A stretch of DNA of 38,062 nt from Alphaproteobacteria bacterium (GTDB lineage: Bacteria > Pseudomonadota > Alphaproteobacteria > Rhizobiales > JAJFHR01), in contig JAJRTY010000192.1 of assembly GCA_024278055.1 (NCBI GenBank), positions 1 to 38,062 on the forward strand, written 5' to 3'. Under the pieces are notes generated by a model. That model was not told the origin of the DNA and did no database searches. It saw nothing but the letters and a program-made list of their open reading frames with translations. The position numbers were made by a program, and so were the translations under genes. Of this stretch, positions 16,790-25,739 are shown one piece after another. Within the stretch, counting starts at the first letter, position 1. Each line of letters starts with the position of its first letter.

Positions 16790-18607
16790 ATGGCTCCACC
16801 TTTATTGACGTTACAGGACATTCATCTGACATTTGGCGGCACTCCTTTGCTTGAAGGGGCTGAGCTTACTATTTTTGAGCAGGAACGCTTATGTCTGGTC
16901 GGGCGCAATGGCTCTGGCAAATCAACGCTTCTGAAGATAGTCGCCGGACTGGTTGAAGCTGACGACGGCAGGCGCTTTGTGCAACCGGGGACAACAGTCC
17001 GCTACCTGCCGCAGGAACCCGATTTTTCCGGGTTTGCAAATGCTCTGGAATATGTGGAAGCGGGTCTCGGTCCCGGTGACGACAGCTACCGGGCGCAATA
17101 TCTGCTGCAACAACTCGGCCTTGCGGGTACGGAGGAACTCGACCGGCTTTCCGGCGGTGAAGGCCGCCGGGTGGCACTGGCCCGGGCGATGGCGCCGGCA
17201 CCTGATATTCTTTTGCTGGATGAACCTACCAACCATCTTGATCTGCCGGTGATTGAATGGCTGGAAAAAGAATTTAAAGAAATGCGCTCGGCGATGATAC
17301 TGATCAGCCATGACCGGCGCTTTCTGGAAAACCTGTCGCGCGGTACAGTCTGGCTTGATCGCGGAAAAACCCGGCAACTGGCGCAAGGCTTTGGCAAGTT
17401 TGAAGCCTGGCGCGATGAGTTGCTGGAGCAAGAAGATAGTGACGCCCATAAACTCGATCGCAAAATCAAGCGTGAAGAACACTGGATCATTCACGGGGTA
17501 ACGGCACGGCGCAAACGCAATGTCAGGCGGGTGAAAGAACTGGCTGTATTGCGCTCAGACCGGATGAAGTCACGCGCCGAACAGATACGGGTTAAAGCCA
17601 ATGTGGCGATGGTGGCCCACGAGGGCGGATCATCGGGCAAAATCGTTATTGAAGCCAAAAATATTTCCAAATCATATGGCCCACGCACCATTATCAATGA
17701 TTTTTCCATCAAGATTACCCGTGGCGACCGCATTGGTATTGTCGGACCCAACGGGTCGGGTAAAACCACATTGCTAAACATTATCGCCGGGCTCAAACCT
17801 TGCGATGCAGGCTCAACAAAAATTGGCACCAACGTTGAAATGCTGACACTTGATCAGGCGCGTGAAAGCCTTGATCCAAATCTCAGCCTGCGTGATGCTT
17901 TAACCGGCGGTGGCTCTGACATGATTATTCTGCCTGATGGTCCCAAGCACGTCATCGGCTACATGAAAGATTTTCTGTTTCAGCCCGAACAGGCGCGTAC
18001 CGTCATTTCCAAACTATCGGGCGGTGAGCGTGGCCGCCTGATGCTGGCACGCGCCTTGGCCAAACCATCAAACCTGTTGATGCTGGATGAGCCCACCAAT
18101 GATCTCGATCTTGAAACGCTAGATTTGTTGCAGGAGATGCTTTCGGATTATACCGGCACCGTCATTCTGGTGAGCCATGATCGCGACTTTCTCGACCGGG
18201 TGGTAACCTCGGTCATCTATGGTGCCGGGGATGGCCAATGGACGGAATATGCCGGTGGTTATAGCGATATGGTGCGCCAGCGCGGTAAAATTGCAAAGCC
18301 GGCAAAATCCCGGACAACGCCAAAACCAAACTCTTCTTCCACAACCAGTTTGCCATCGTCAAAACGCAAGCTGTCGTTTAAGGAAAAACACGCGCTTGAA
18401 ACCCTGCCCGGCAGAATTGCCGAGCTTGAAGCAACGATTGTTGCGGGCAATGAAAAACTTAATGATGGTGACTTCTTCGGCCGTGACCCTTCCGGCTTTC
18501 AACAGGTCGTCGATAATTTAAGCACCGCGCGACAGAAGCTGGAGGAACTGGAACAGCAATGGCTCGAACTTGAGATGCTGCGCGAGGAACTGGGGGCCCC
18601 ATTGTGA
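16790..18607 (+). CDS. uup: ABC-F family ATPase, Uup type
   Basis: A 605-residue cytosolic protein with two ABC ATPase domains and no membrane domain. ABC-F proteins act on ribosomes or, for Uup, also affect DNA branch intermediates and transposon precise excision. Walker A motifs GRNGSGKST (about 38-46) and GPNGSGKTT (about 319-327), signatures LSGGEGRRVALARA and LSGGERGRLMLARA, and Walker B LLLDEPTNHLD and LMLDEPTNDLD are all intact. The linker carries the basic EEHWIIHGVTARRKRNVRR stretch. A C-terminal coiled-coil (about 535-600, IAELEATI ... LEELEQQWLELEMLREEL) is the Uup-type tail. ATG 16790 is preferred over GTG 16754 because it gives the usual MAPPLLTLQ start. The stop overlaps the next gene by 4 bp. 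Confidence 0.92.
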   Translation: MAPPLLTLQDIHLTFGGTPLLEGAELTIFEQERLCLVGRNGSGKSTLLKIVAGLVEADDGRRFVQPGTTVRYLPQEPDFSGFANALEYVEAGLGPGDDSYRAQYLLQQLGLAGTEELDRLSGGEGRRVALARAMAPAPDILLLDEPTNHLDLPVIEWLEKEFKEMRSAMILISHDRRFLENLSRGTVWLDRGKTRQLAQGFGKFEAWRDELLEQEDSDAHKLDRKIKREEHWIIHGVTARRKRNVRRVKELAVLRSDRMKSRAEQIRVKANVAMVAHEGGSSGKIVIEAKNISKSYGPRTIINDFSIKITRGDRIGIVGPNGSGKTTLLNIIAGLKPCDAGSTKIGTNVEMLTLDQARESLDPNLSLRDALTGGGSDMIILPDGPKHVIGYMKDFLFQPEQARTVISKLSGGERGRLMLARALAKPSNLLMLDEPTNDLDLETLDLLQEMLSDYTGTVILVSHDRDFLDRVVTSVIYGAGDGQWTEYAGGYSDMVRQRGKIAKPAKSRTTPKPNSSSTTSLPSSKRKLSFKEKHALETLPGRIAELEATIVAGNEKLNDGDFFGRDPSGFQQVVDNLSTARQKLEELEQQWLELEMLREELGAPL

Positions 18608-19056
18608 CTGAAATCTATGTAGATGCCGATGCCTGTCCGGTTAAACCTGAGATCTACCGCGTCGCCGAACGCCACAATCTTATTGTCCATGTGGTGTCAA
18701 ACTCAGGCATGCGCATTGAGCGCAATCCGCTTATTCGCCAGGTCGTGGTCGCTGACGGGCCGGACGAAGCGGATAACTGGATTGCGGATAATATCACCGA
18801 CAGGGACATCGCCATTACCGCCGATATCCCGCTGGCTGACAGATGTCTGAAAAAAAACGCTCAGGTGATCGGACCCACAGGAAAACCCTTTACCCAGGCA
18901 TCCATCGGCATGGCACTGGCGATGCGAAATCTGATGAGTGATCTGCGCGAAACCAGTGATCTGAAAAGCTACAACAAGGCGTTTAGCAAAAGAGACCGAT
19001 CGGACTTTTTGCAGGCACTGGAACAGGCCATTCAGGATATCCGCCGTAGAGGTTAA
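18604..19056 (+). CDS. UPF0178 family protein (YaiI/YqxD-like)
   Basis: A 150-residue protein matching the UPF0178 family over its full length: EIYVDADACPVKPEI at the N-terminus with conserved Asp7 and Asp9, VVSNSGMRI, VADGPDEADNWIADNI, ITADIPLADRCLKKNA, and the C-terminal NLMSDLRETSD. The arrangement of conserved acidic residues resembles PIN/NYN-type nuclease folds, so RNA cleavage has been suggested for the family, but no activity is shown by the sequence. It starts at GTG 18604 inside the end of uup (GTGA overlap), so translation is coupled to uup. It converges with the peptide transporter ATPase across 32 bp. Confidence 0.9.
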   Translation: MTEIYVDADACPVKPEIYRVAERHNLIVHVVSNSGMRIERNPLIRQVVVADGPDEADNWIADNITDRDIAITADIPLADRCLKKNAQVIGPTGKPFTQASIGMALAMRNLMSDLRETSDLKSYNKAFSKRDRSDFLQALEQAIQDIRRRG

Positions 19057-19088
19057 AGCGCATCGCCATTGATTGATTGCAATATGCT

Positions 19089-21122
19089 CTATGAGGCCTT
19101 CCAGTCTGGCAGTCGTTTTTCTTCGATTGCATGGCACGCTACGTTACTTCCCGACACCGAGGACGCGACAGGGATTTCTGATTTACACCTGCCAGTTGCA
19201 AACGGGCAGCGCGGATGGAAGGTGCAGCCTGATGGCGGGTTAATCGGGCTGGGAACTTCACCGCCAACCTGGGAGCGTTTGGTGCCGATATTGGTGAGAT
19301 CGGGGATCGAATCCAGTAACATTCTGGTATAGGGATGCTGCGGATTGCTGAACAGGGTGTCTGTATCGGCCCACTCCACCAGGCGGCCAAGATACATGAC
19401 GCCGACCTTGGTTGAAATGTGATTGACCACTGCGAGATCATGAGAAATGAACAGATACGTCAGACCCATTCTTTGTTGCAGATCGACCATGAGGTTGAGG
19501 ATTTGTGCCTGCACAGAAACATCCAGTGCCGACGTAGGTTCATCACAGACCAGAAATTCCGGCTCACCGGCTAAAGCACGTGCAATCGATATCCGCTGAC
19601 GCTGGCCGCCGGAAAATTCATGCGGGTATTTCTTTGCATCTTCACCCGACAGGCCGACCTGGGACAGGAGCTCTATTACTCTTTGTGTAATTTCCTGTTT
19701 GGTCGAAGCTGTACCCTCGGGGATGGCTTCAGCAACAATTTCACGCACTCGCCAGCGCGGGTTGAGGGAGGCATGGGGATCTTGAAAAATCATCTGCATC
19801 CGGTCTTTGTCGTCAAGGCCGCCATCATCGGCATATTCAAAACCAATCGTTCCAGACGTAGCTTTATACAAGCCGACGATTGCGCGGGCGACGGTGGATT
19901 TTCCGCAACCGGATTCGCCCACAAGCCCAAATGTTTCGCCCCGGTTGATGGTAAAATCAAGGCCATCAACCGCATGCACATACTTGCGCCCGGTGCGCTC
20001 CAGCAATCGCGTTAACAGCGGTGGGGAAACATCAAAATATTGTTTTAATCCCTCAACCTGCAACAGCATGTTTGTTGATTGTGACGCTGTATTCGAAACA
20101 GTTGATTTCTGTGTTTTTCTTAATTCATGGGCGGGTGATTTTCCCTTGCCTTGTTCTTCATCATAAAGCCAGCAGGCCACCTCGCTGTTACCGGTTTTGA
20201 TTAATTCTGGTCGTTCTATAGCGCAATGTGCGAAAGCTGAGGGACAACGCGGATGGAACCGGCAACCTGAAGGCAAGGCGTTCAATCGCGGCATCGAGCC
20301 ATCAATCTGGGTCAGTCTTTCAATATCCTCACCAATAGCTGGGATTGACCCCATCAACCCGACCGTATAGGGCAGTTTGGGGTGTTGAATGATATCGGCA
20401 ACGGGTCCTATTTCACCTATGCGTCCGGCATACATGACAGCGACGCGGTCAGCGGTTTCGGCAATCACTCCCATATCGTGGGTGACCAGCATAATGGCGG
20501 TATCATATTGCGAGCACAGACCTTTTAGCAGATTGATAATCTGGGCCTGAATAGAAACATCAAGAGCGGTGGTCGGCTCATCGGCGATGATCAATTTGGG
20601 GTCCGCACACAAAGCCAGGGCGATAACGACGCGCTGGCGCATGCCACCGGAAAACTGATGCGGGTAATGATCTATGCGTTCTTCAGCACTGGGGATCCCC
20701 ACTTCTTTCAATAATTCCAGCGCCCGTGTACGCGCCTGTTTTTGACTAAGCGTCAGATGGGTGACAATGGTGTCGATGATCTGGCGACCCACGGTGTGCA
20801 GGGGATTGAGACTGGTCAAAGGGTCTTGAAAAATTGCACCGATGTGTCGTCCGCGGATTTTGCGGATTTCTGCATTGGACAGATTATCAATGCGCTTGCC
20901 GTCAAAAATTATCTCACCACCGGCAATACGCCCTGGAGGTTCAATAAGCCCGATTATGGCAGCGCCGGTCATGGATTTACCCGCACCAGATTCTCCCACC
21001 ACACCGAGAACTTCGCCCGAGTTGATGTGAAATGAAATATCATCGACGGCAACGAGTGTTGCCTCACGGGTGGGAAATTCGACCCGAAGATTGCGTACTT
21101 CCAGCAGGGGTGTGTCAGTCAT
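19089..21122 (-). CDS. Fused double ATPase of a dipeptide/oligopeptide-type ABC importer
   Basis: A 677-residue cytosolic protein with two complete ABC ATPase units in one chain, equivalent to DppD plus DppF (or GsiA), which powers import. The first half has GESGAGKS (43-50), the signature FSGGMRQRVVIALAL, Walker B LIIADEPTTALDVS and the C-terminal oligopeptide-ATPase motif CRFHPRCPSAFAHC. The second half, from about 350, has GESGCGKST, FSGGQRQRISIARALA, FLVCDEPTSALDVSVQAQ and FHPRCPFATGRC. The two Cys-rich tails are typical of peptide/nickel importer ATPases and may hold an iron-sulfur cluster. The start codon lies 6 bp after the upstream permease stop. It is the last gene of the 24.9-19.1 kb operon. 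Confidence 0.94.
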   Translation of the reverse strand: MTDTPLLEVRNLRVEFPTREATLVAVDDISFHINSGEVLGVVGESGAGKSMTGAAIIGLIEPPGRIAGGEIIFDGKRIDNLSNAEIRKIRGRHIGAIFQDPLTSLNPLHTVGRQIIDTIVTHLTLSQKQARTRALELLKEVGIPSAEERIDHYPHQFSGGMRQRVVIALALCADPKLIIADEPTTALDVSIQAQIINLLKGLCSQYDTAIMLVTHDMGVIAETADRVAVMYAGRIGEIGPVADIIQHPKLPYTVGLMGSIPAIGEDIERLTQIDGSMPRLNALPSGCRFHPRCPSAFAHCAIERPELIKTGNSEVACWLYDEEQGKGKSPAHELRKTQKSTVSNTASQSTNMLLQVEGLKQYFDVSPPLLTRLLERTGRKYVHAVDGLDFTINRGETFGLVGESGCGKSTVARAIVGLYKATSGTIGFEYADDGGLDDKDRMQMIFQDPHASLNPRWRVREIVAEAIPEGTASTKQEITQRVIELLSQVGLSGEDAKKYPHEFSGGQRQRISIARALAGEPEFLVCDEPTSALDVSVQAQILNLMVDLQQRMGLTYLFISHDLAVVNHISTKVGVMYLGRLVEWADTDTLFSNPQHPYTRMLLDSIPDLTNIGTKRSQVGGEVPSPINPPSGCTFHPRCPFATGRCKSEIPVASSVSGSNVACHAIEEKRLPDWKAS

Positions 21123-21128
21123 TTATCC

Positions 21129-22070
21129 CTACCGCAATTTCGGGTTGAGGGCATCGCGCAACCAATCGCCCAGTAAGTTTACTGACAACCCCATTATGGC
21201 CAGTGCGCCGCCGGGGAAAATCGTGATCCACCATTCGCCGGAAAACAGAAAATCATTGCCGATGCGAATCAAGGTTCCCAATGACGGTTGTGTTGGCGGC
21301 ACGCCGACGCCCAGGAATGACAAGGTTGCCTCTGTAACGATCGCCAGTGCCAGCATGATGGTGGCAATCACCAGTACCGGCCCCATGACATTGGGCAACA
21401 GGTGACGGAACATAATATACAAAGAGCTTTTGCCGGTCACTCTGGCGGCCTGAATGTATTCCTTGTTTTTTTCAACCATGGTGGTTGAACGCACGGTGCG
21501 GGCAAATTGCACCCAATAAGCCAGAGATATGGCCGCAATCACCACAAAGAAGGAAATATTGCCATGAGCACCTGGGCCGAGAATTGAGCGGATGGTGCCA
21601 TCAATCAACAGGGCGATTAAAATGTCCGGGAAACTCAGTTGAATTTCGGCCACACGCATGATGAATGCATCGGTACGACCACCGACATAGCCGCTGACAA
21701 GGCCAAGGGTGACGCCAATTGTTGCGGCAAAAAAGACACTTGCCAGACCAACGCCCAAAGAGATGCGTGAGCCATGGATGATGGTGGATAATACATCGCG
21801 ACCGATATTATCGGTGCCCAGCAAAAAGCGCGCATCACCACCTTCCATCCACGCCGGCGGTAAAAAAGCATCCATTATGCTGACGCTGGAAAGATCGTAA
21901 GGGTCGTGCGGGGCAACCCACGGGGCAAAAAGCGCTGCCAGCACAAACAGGGCCGAGATAATTCCCGCTACCACCGTTATTTTAGACGACCTGAAGGAAA
22001 AGGCTATATCACTTTGCCAGATGCGCTGAAACAGGCTCGGGGCTTTGGTTGAGGGTGATGTATCGCTCAT
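21129..22070 (-). CDS. ABC importer permease, DppC type
   Basis: A 313-residue inner-membrane permease of the DppC/OppC family. It begins with a short cytosolic stretch and a first membrane helix (ITVVAGIISALFVLAALFAPWVAPHDPYDL), followed by the periplasmic FLLGTDNIGRDVLSTIIHGSRISLGVG motif characteristic of OppC-type proteins. Four to five more helices follow, with the EAA coupling loop YIQAARVTGKSSLYIMFRHLLPN that contacts the ATPase. The frame is open further upstream, but ATG 22070 has GGGAGATTAAA just before it and fits the family start. It lies 1 bp after the DppB-type permease gene. Confidence 0.93.
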   Translation of the reverse strand: MSDTSPSTKAPSLFQRIWQSDIAFSFRSSKITVVAGIISALFVLAALFAPWVAPHDPYDLSSVSIMDAFLPPAWMEGGDARFLLGTDNIGRDVLSTIIHGSRISLGVGLASVFFAATIGVTLGLVSGYVGGRTDAFIMRVAEIQLSFPDILIALLIDGTIRSILGPGAHGNISFFVVIAAISLAYWVQFARTVRSTTMVEKNKEYIQAARVTGKSSLYIMFRHLLPNVMGPVLVIATIMLALAIVTEATLSFLGVGVPPTQPSLGTLIRIGNDFLFSGEWWITIFPGGALAIMGLSVNLLGDWLRDALNPKLR

Positions 22071-22071
22071 T

Positions 22072-23046
22072 TTAATCTCCCTGCTTGACGCGCAGGCGCG
22101 GGTCGACAAAATAATACAGCAGGTCAACAATCAGATTGATGATGACAAAGAACATGGCAATAAGCAGAAGATACGTGGACATCACCGGGATATCGACTTC
22201 GTTGATAGCCTGAATAAACATCAGGCCCAGACCCGGCCATTGAAACACTGTTTCGGTAATTATAGCGAAAGCAATAATCGAGCCTAATTGCAAACCGGTG
22301 ATGGTAATGACCGGTACCAGCGTGTTCATCAAGGCGTAAGAGAAATTGACCATACGGTCGCTAAGTCCGCGGGCACGGGCAAATTTTATATAATCAGCAC
22401 GCAAGACTTCCAGCATCTCCGAACGCACCAGCCGCATAATCAGGGTCATCTGAAACAGGGCAAGCGTGATTGACGGCATGATCAGGGCTTTTAATCCGCT
22501 GGCAGTGAGAAACCCGGTACTCCAGAAACCAAGCTGCACCACCTCACCACGGCCAAACGAGGGCAGGACATTGAAATTAACGGCAAAGATAAAAATCAGC
22601 ATGATGCCAATCAGAAACGTCGGCAGTGACACACCAACAAGGGATGCTGATAACATAAAGTGTGAAAGCCATGATTTTCGATGTAAGGCAGTGTAAATAC
22701 CCGCAGGAATACCAATCAGCAGGGCCAGCAGGGCAGATACCAAACTTAACTCAAGTGTGGCTGGCAGGCGTTCGGCGATAATATCACCCACTTTACGTTT
22801 CTGCTGGTAGGAAATGCCAAATTCAAACTGGCTGGCGCGCTCAATGAAACGAAAAAACTGTACCGGCATGGGGTCGTTGAGGCCCAGAGATTCACGCAAT
22901 TGCTCACGTTTTTCATCAGACGTCTGAATGCCAACCAGATTGTTGATCGGATCACCAACATAGGTAAACAGTGAAAAGGCTACCAGAGAGACGCCAATCA
23001 TCACGATTAAGGATTGAAGTATTCGGCTTAAAACAAATGACAGCAT
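22072..23046 (-). CDS. ABC importer permease, DppB type
   Basis: A 324-residue permease pairing with the DppC-type subunit to form the import channel. The N-terminal helix (FVLSRILQSLIVMIGVSLVAFSLF) and the following periplasmic segment with EQLRESLGLNDPMPVQFFRFI match DppB/OppB proteins. About six membrane helices are predicted. The EAA loop reads RADYIKFARARGLSDRMVNFSYALMNTLVPV, and the C-terminus has ETVFQWPGLG and VDLLYYFVDPRLR, both family hallmarks. Cargo class (peptide, nickel or small amide compounds) cannot be decided from the permease. A 279-bp interval rich in repeats separates it from the upstream binding-protein gene. Confidence 0.93.
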   Translation of the reverse strand: MLSFVLSRILQSLIVMIGVSLVAFSLFTYVGDPINNLVGIQTSDEKREQLRESLGLNDPMPVQFFRFIERASQFEFGISYQQKRKVGDIIAERLPATLELSLVSALLALLIGIPAGIYTALHRKSWLSHFMLSASLVGVSLPTFLIGIMLIFIFAVNFNVLPSFGRGEVVQLGFWSTGFLTASGLKALIMPSITLALFQMTLIMRLVRSEMLEVLRADYIKFARARGLSDRMVNFSYALMNTLVPVITITGLQLGSIIAFAIITETVFQWPGLGLMFIQAINEVDIPVMSTYLLLIAMFFVIINLIVDLLYYFVDPRLRVKQGD

Positions 23047-23099
23047 TACCGTCCCTAGAGCAAGACCTGTTTATATTGAATATTTGGCAGGTCGATTAA

Positions 23100-23250
23100 G
23101 TCCCTCCCCCTTGTGGGGAGAGGTTGGGGTGGGGGTCAACAAATTAAATTTCGTACAAATTGGTGATCAGCAGCGCGATTGAGAATGCGCTGGGCGCATT
23201 ATTAATTCTTTCAACCCCCACCCTCAATCCCTCCCCACAAGGGGGAGGGA
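23100..23250. repeat. Nested inverted repeat (MITE-like) in the binding protein-permease gap
   Basis: Near-perfect inverted arms of about 37 bases lie at 23100-23136 and 23214-23250, with outer core TCCCTCCCCCTTGTGGGGAG and its complement. Each arm is itself partly palindromic (CCCC-ttgt-GGGG). The 77-base centre contains another hairpin, AATGCGC-tgg-GCGCATT, at 23184-23200. No coding sequence is inside. It could be a dispersed palindromic repeat, and in the transcript it would form a large structure between the binding-protein and permease cistrons. Confidence 0.8.
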
Positions 23251-23286
23251 AGTTTTTTGTATAACTGGACAATCAGTTTACCAAGT

Positions 23287-23305
23287 CCCGGAGTTTTATT
23301 CCGGG
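23287..23305 (-). terminator. Hairpin 20 bp after the peptide-type binding protein gene
   Basis: CCCGGA-7-base loop-TCCGGG, a perfect 6-bp stem placed 20 bp after the binding-protein stop codon on the minus strand. No uridine run follows, so it is more likely a partial terminator or an mRNA 3'-end stabiliser that favours expression of the binding protein over the downstream permeases. Confidence 0.4.
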
Positions 23306-23325
23306 TACTCAATTTTTGAGGTGGG

Positions 23326-24912
23326 TTATTTGATGTTGATATACCAGTAATTCAGAGCATTGTCTCCGCGTTGTTTGAGAGTAACGCCTTTGCGCACGCC
23401 CCAGGACAGGGGTTGCTGGTGCAGGGGAATGTAGCCGATATCATCTTTGACGATTTTCAAAGCTTCGGAGATCATGGCCTGACGTTTTTTAGGATCGATT
23501 TCTGATCCGATCATTCCTGATAGTTCTGTCACTCTGGGGTTGCCGTAGCCACCGCCATTCCAGGCAAGTCCGCCATCTTTCGGCGGCACCATCAAATGAG
23601 CGATAACACTACCAACATCCTGATCATCAGCCGTCCAGCCGAGCAGGTACATGGAGATGTCATGTTTTTTCAGTTTCTGGAAAAACTTGCTCTTGGGCTG
23701 AGCCAGCAGGGTCATTTTAATGCCCGCCTTGGCGACCATTGCAGTCACCGCCTGACAGATCTGCTCGTCATTGACATAGCGATTATTGGGGCAGTCGAGC
23801 TGGATTTCGAAGCCATCGGGATAACCGGCTTCGGCCAGAAGTGCTTTTGATTTTTCCGGGTCATAAGGCAGGCGATCATTCAGGGAAGCATCAAAGCCGC
23901 TCAATTCAGGCGCGACCAGAAGGCCCGCTGGAATAGAAGTGCCGCGCATAACTTTGCTCTTGATGGCTTCAATATCGATGGCCTGGTAAATCGCCTGGCG
24001 CACGCGCTTGTCCTTGAGCGGGTTTTTGCCTTTGATGTTTGAATACAACAGCTCATCGCGTTCCTGATCCATACCAAGGAAAATTGTCCGCACTTCAGGG
24101 CCCTGTAAAACAGTGGCAACGCCGGATGCATTAATGCGTTTCACATCCTGCACAGGTGCGGGGAACATCATATCGAGTTCACCGGACAGCAGAGCGGCTG
24201 TGCGGGTTGCGGCTGATCCAATCGGCGTCATAACAACGTCAGTGACATTGAAATTCTGATTGGCCAGATCCCACCAGTTCTTGTTGAGGGTGAGAACAGT
24301 TTTTACTCCGGGCTCACGACTGACCAGCTTGAAGGGACCGGTGCCGTTTGAATTAAGTGTGGCAAAATTTTCCTTCTTGTTGGCAAGGTCAACGGGATTT
24401 TCAGCACCATTGGCAACGGCCCATTCCTGGTCCATCATATAGAACGGGGCGATGGTATTGAGCAGGATCGGGTCGGGCTTTTTGGTGATGATGTCGACCG
24501 TATATTCGTCGACCTTTTTGGCTTCGACAATATTACCGGTAAAGCTGCCCATATCGGCACCTTCGGCCTTGCCGCGCTTGAACGAGAACACCACATCATC
24601 GGCATTAAAAGCATTGCCGTTATGAAACTTGACGCCCTGACGCAGCTTAAAACGCCAGGTGGTCGGGTTAATGGTTTTCCAGCTTACAGCAAGTGAGGGC
24701 TCGATTTTCAAATCAGCATTGTAGCGAACCAGTGGCTCGTATACATTCTGATTAAAAGCTGATGAAAAATTTTCTGCCAGTGCATAGGGGTCCATAGAGG
24801 CGACATCGCCCTGGAATGCAAATCTGAAGGTTTTCGCCTGAACGGCAACCGATGCCGTTGTCAGGCATAACGCAACAGCAAACGCGCCTATTAATCCTGT
24901 TCTTTTTTTCAT
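23326..24912 (-). CDS. Periplasmic substrate-binding protein, family 5 (peptide/nickel/oligopeptide type)
   Basis: A 528-residue binding protein that delivers cargo to the adjacent permeases. Residues 1-26 form a signal peptide (MKKR, hydrophobic core, then AVQAK). The SBP_bac_5 pattern is clear: FAFQGDVASMDPYALAEN, YEPLVRYNADLKIEPSLAVSW, WRFKLRQGVKFHNGNAFNADDVVFSF, VRQAIYQAID and a C-terminal YIPLHQQPLSWGVRKGV. No lipobox cysteine is present, so it is soluble in the periplasm. Cargo is not determined; the divergent creatininase-family gene suggests a small amide or cyclic compound as well as peptides. A strong AGGGAGGG ribosome site precedes the ATG. It is the first gene of the transporter operon. 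Confidence 0.92.
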   Translation of the reverse strand: MKKRTGLIGAFAVALCLTTASVAVQAKTFRFAFQGDVASMDPYALAENFSSAFNQNVYEPLVRYNADLKIEPSLAVSWKTINPTTWRFKLRQGVKFHNGNAFNADDVVFSFKRGKAEGADMGSFTGNIVEAKKVDEYTVDIITKKPDPILLNTIAPFYMMDQEWAVANGAENPVDLANKKENFATLNSNGTGPFKLVSREPGVKTVLTLNKNWWDLANQNFNVTDVVMTPIGSAATRTAALLSGELDMMFPAPVQDVKRINASGVATVLQGPEVRTIFLGMDQERDELLYSNIKGKNPLKDKRVRQAIYQAIDIEAIKSKVMRGTSIPAGLLVAPELSGFDASLNDRLPYDPEKSKALLAEAGYPDGFEIQLDCPNNRYVNDEQICQAVTAMVAKAGIKMTLLAQPKSKFFQKLKKHDISMYLLGWTADDQDVGSVIAHLMVPPKDGGLAWNGGGYGNPRVTELSGMIGSEIDPKKRQAMISEALKIVKDDIGYIPLHQQPLSWGVRKGVTLKQRGDNALNYWYINIK

Positions 24913-25031
24913 ATTTATGGCCCTCCCTGAGCCTTTATTGCTTTATCGGATAATAACAGTCTTAATTACCTATACAGAAGGCTATCCGAGCCCTAAATTA
25001 GAGTCAACCTGTGGAGTGAAGAGGATGAACT

Positions 25032-25739
25032 GTGAAAATCAGTGATATGAACTGGATGCAGATAGAGGCCTATCTCGCCAGCGACAACCGGGCAATTGTA
25101 CCGCTCGGCAGCACCGAACAACACGCTTATTTGAGCCTGACAGTGGACTGCACGCTGGCTGAACGCGTCGCCCAGGAAGCCGCTGAGCCTTTAGGCATCC
25201 CGGTGTTTCCCACCGTTAATTACGGGCTTACGCCCTATTTCACCCACTATCCGGGTACCATCAGTTTGAAAATGAGCACATATTTGTCGCTTGTGGGCGA
25301 TATTCTTGACAATCTCGCTCATAGTGGTTTCAAGCGCATTCTGCTGGTTAATGGCCATGGCGGCAATGCACCGGCGCACGCCTTTGCGCAGGAATGGATG
25401 CAGGAAAACCCCAATGTCTGCGTGCGCTTTCACAATTGGTGGGCGGCACCGCAAACAATGACAAAGGTGCGCAAGATTGACCCGGTTGCTTCACACGCAT
25501 CATGGATGGAGAATTTCCCATGGACGCGGCTGGCAGACATCACGTTGCCACAGACACAAAAGCCAATGATTGATCTTGAGCATCTGCGCAGCCTCAATCC
25601 CGAACAGGTAAAAGACTACCTCGGCGATGGTAATTTTGGCGGTTATTATCAATTGTCAGATGACGATATGCTGGCCTTGTGGCAGATCGCGGTTGAGGAA
25701 ACCCGCGAGATGATGGAGACAGGCTGGCCTGCCACATGA
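25032..25739 (+). CDS. Creatininase-family amidohydrolase
   Basis: A 235-residue metal-dependent hydrolase of the creatininase superfamily, which opens cyclic or linear amide bonds. The metal-site motifs are visible: PLGSTEQHAYLSLTVDC (Glu and His of GSTEQH, then the Asp), GLTPYFTHYPGTISL, and the glycine-rich LLVNGHGGNAPA. The motif after TEQH is AYLSL in place of the usual GPHLPL, so the second metal ligand normally supplied by that His is not obvious; a different substrate or a single-metal site is possible. GTG 25032 was chosen because GAAGAGGATGA lies just upstream. It is divergent from the binding-protein gene across 119 bp, which holds no other gene. The stop overlaps the recQ start (ATGA). 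Confidence 0.85.
   Translation: MKISDMNWMQIEAYLASDNRAIVPLGSTEQHAYLSLTVDCTLAERVAQEAAEPLGIPVFPTVNYGLTPYFTHYPGTISLKMSTYLSLVGDILDNLAHSGFKRILLVNGHGGNAPAHAFAQEWMQENPNVCVRFHNWWAAPQTMTKVRKIDPVASHASWMENFPWTRLADITLPQTQKPMIDLEHLRSLNPEQVKDYLGDGNFGGYYQLSDDDMLALWQIAVEETREMMETGWPAT

Noticed and set aside
23100..23250. CRISPR or tandem repeat array
   Set aside because: There is only one pair of inverted arms; no direct repeats with regular spacers exist here or elsewhere in the window.
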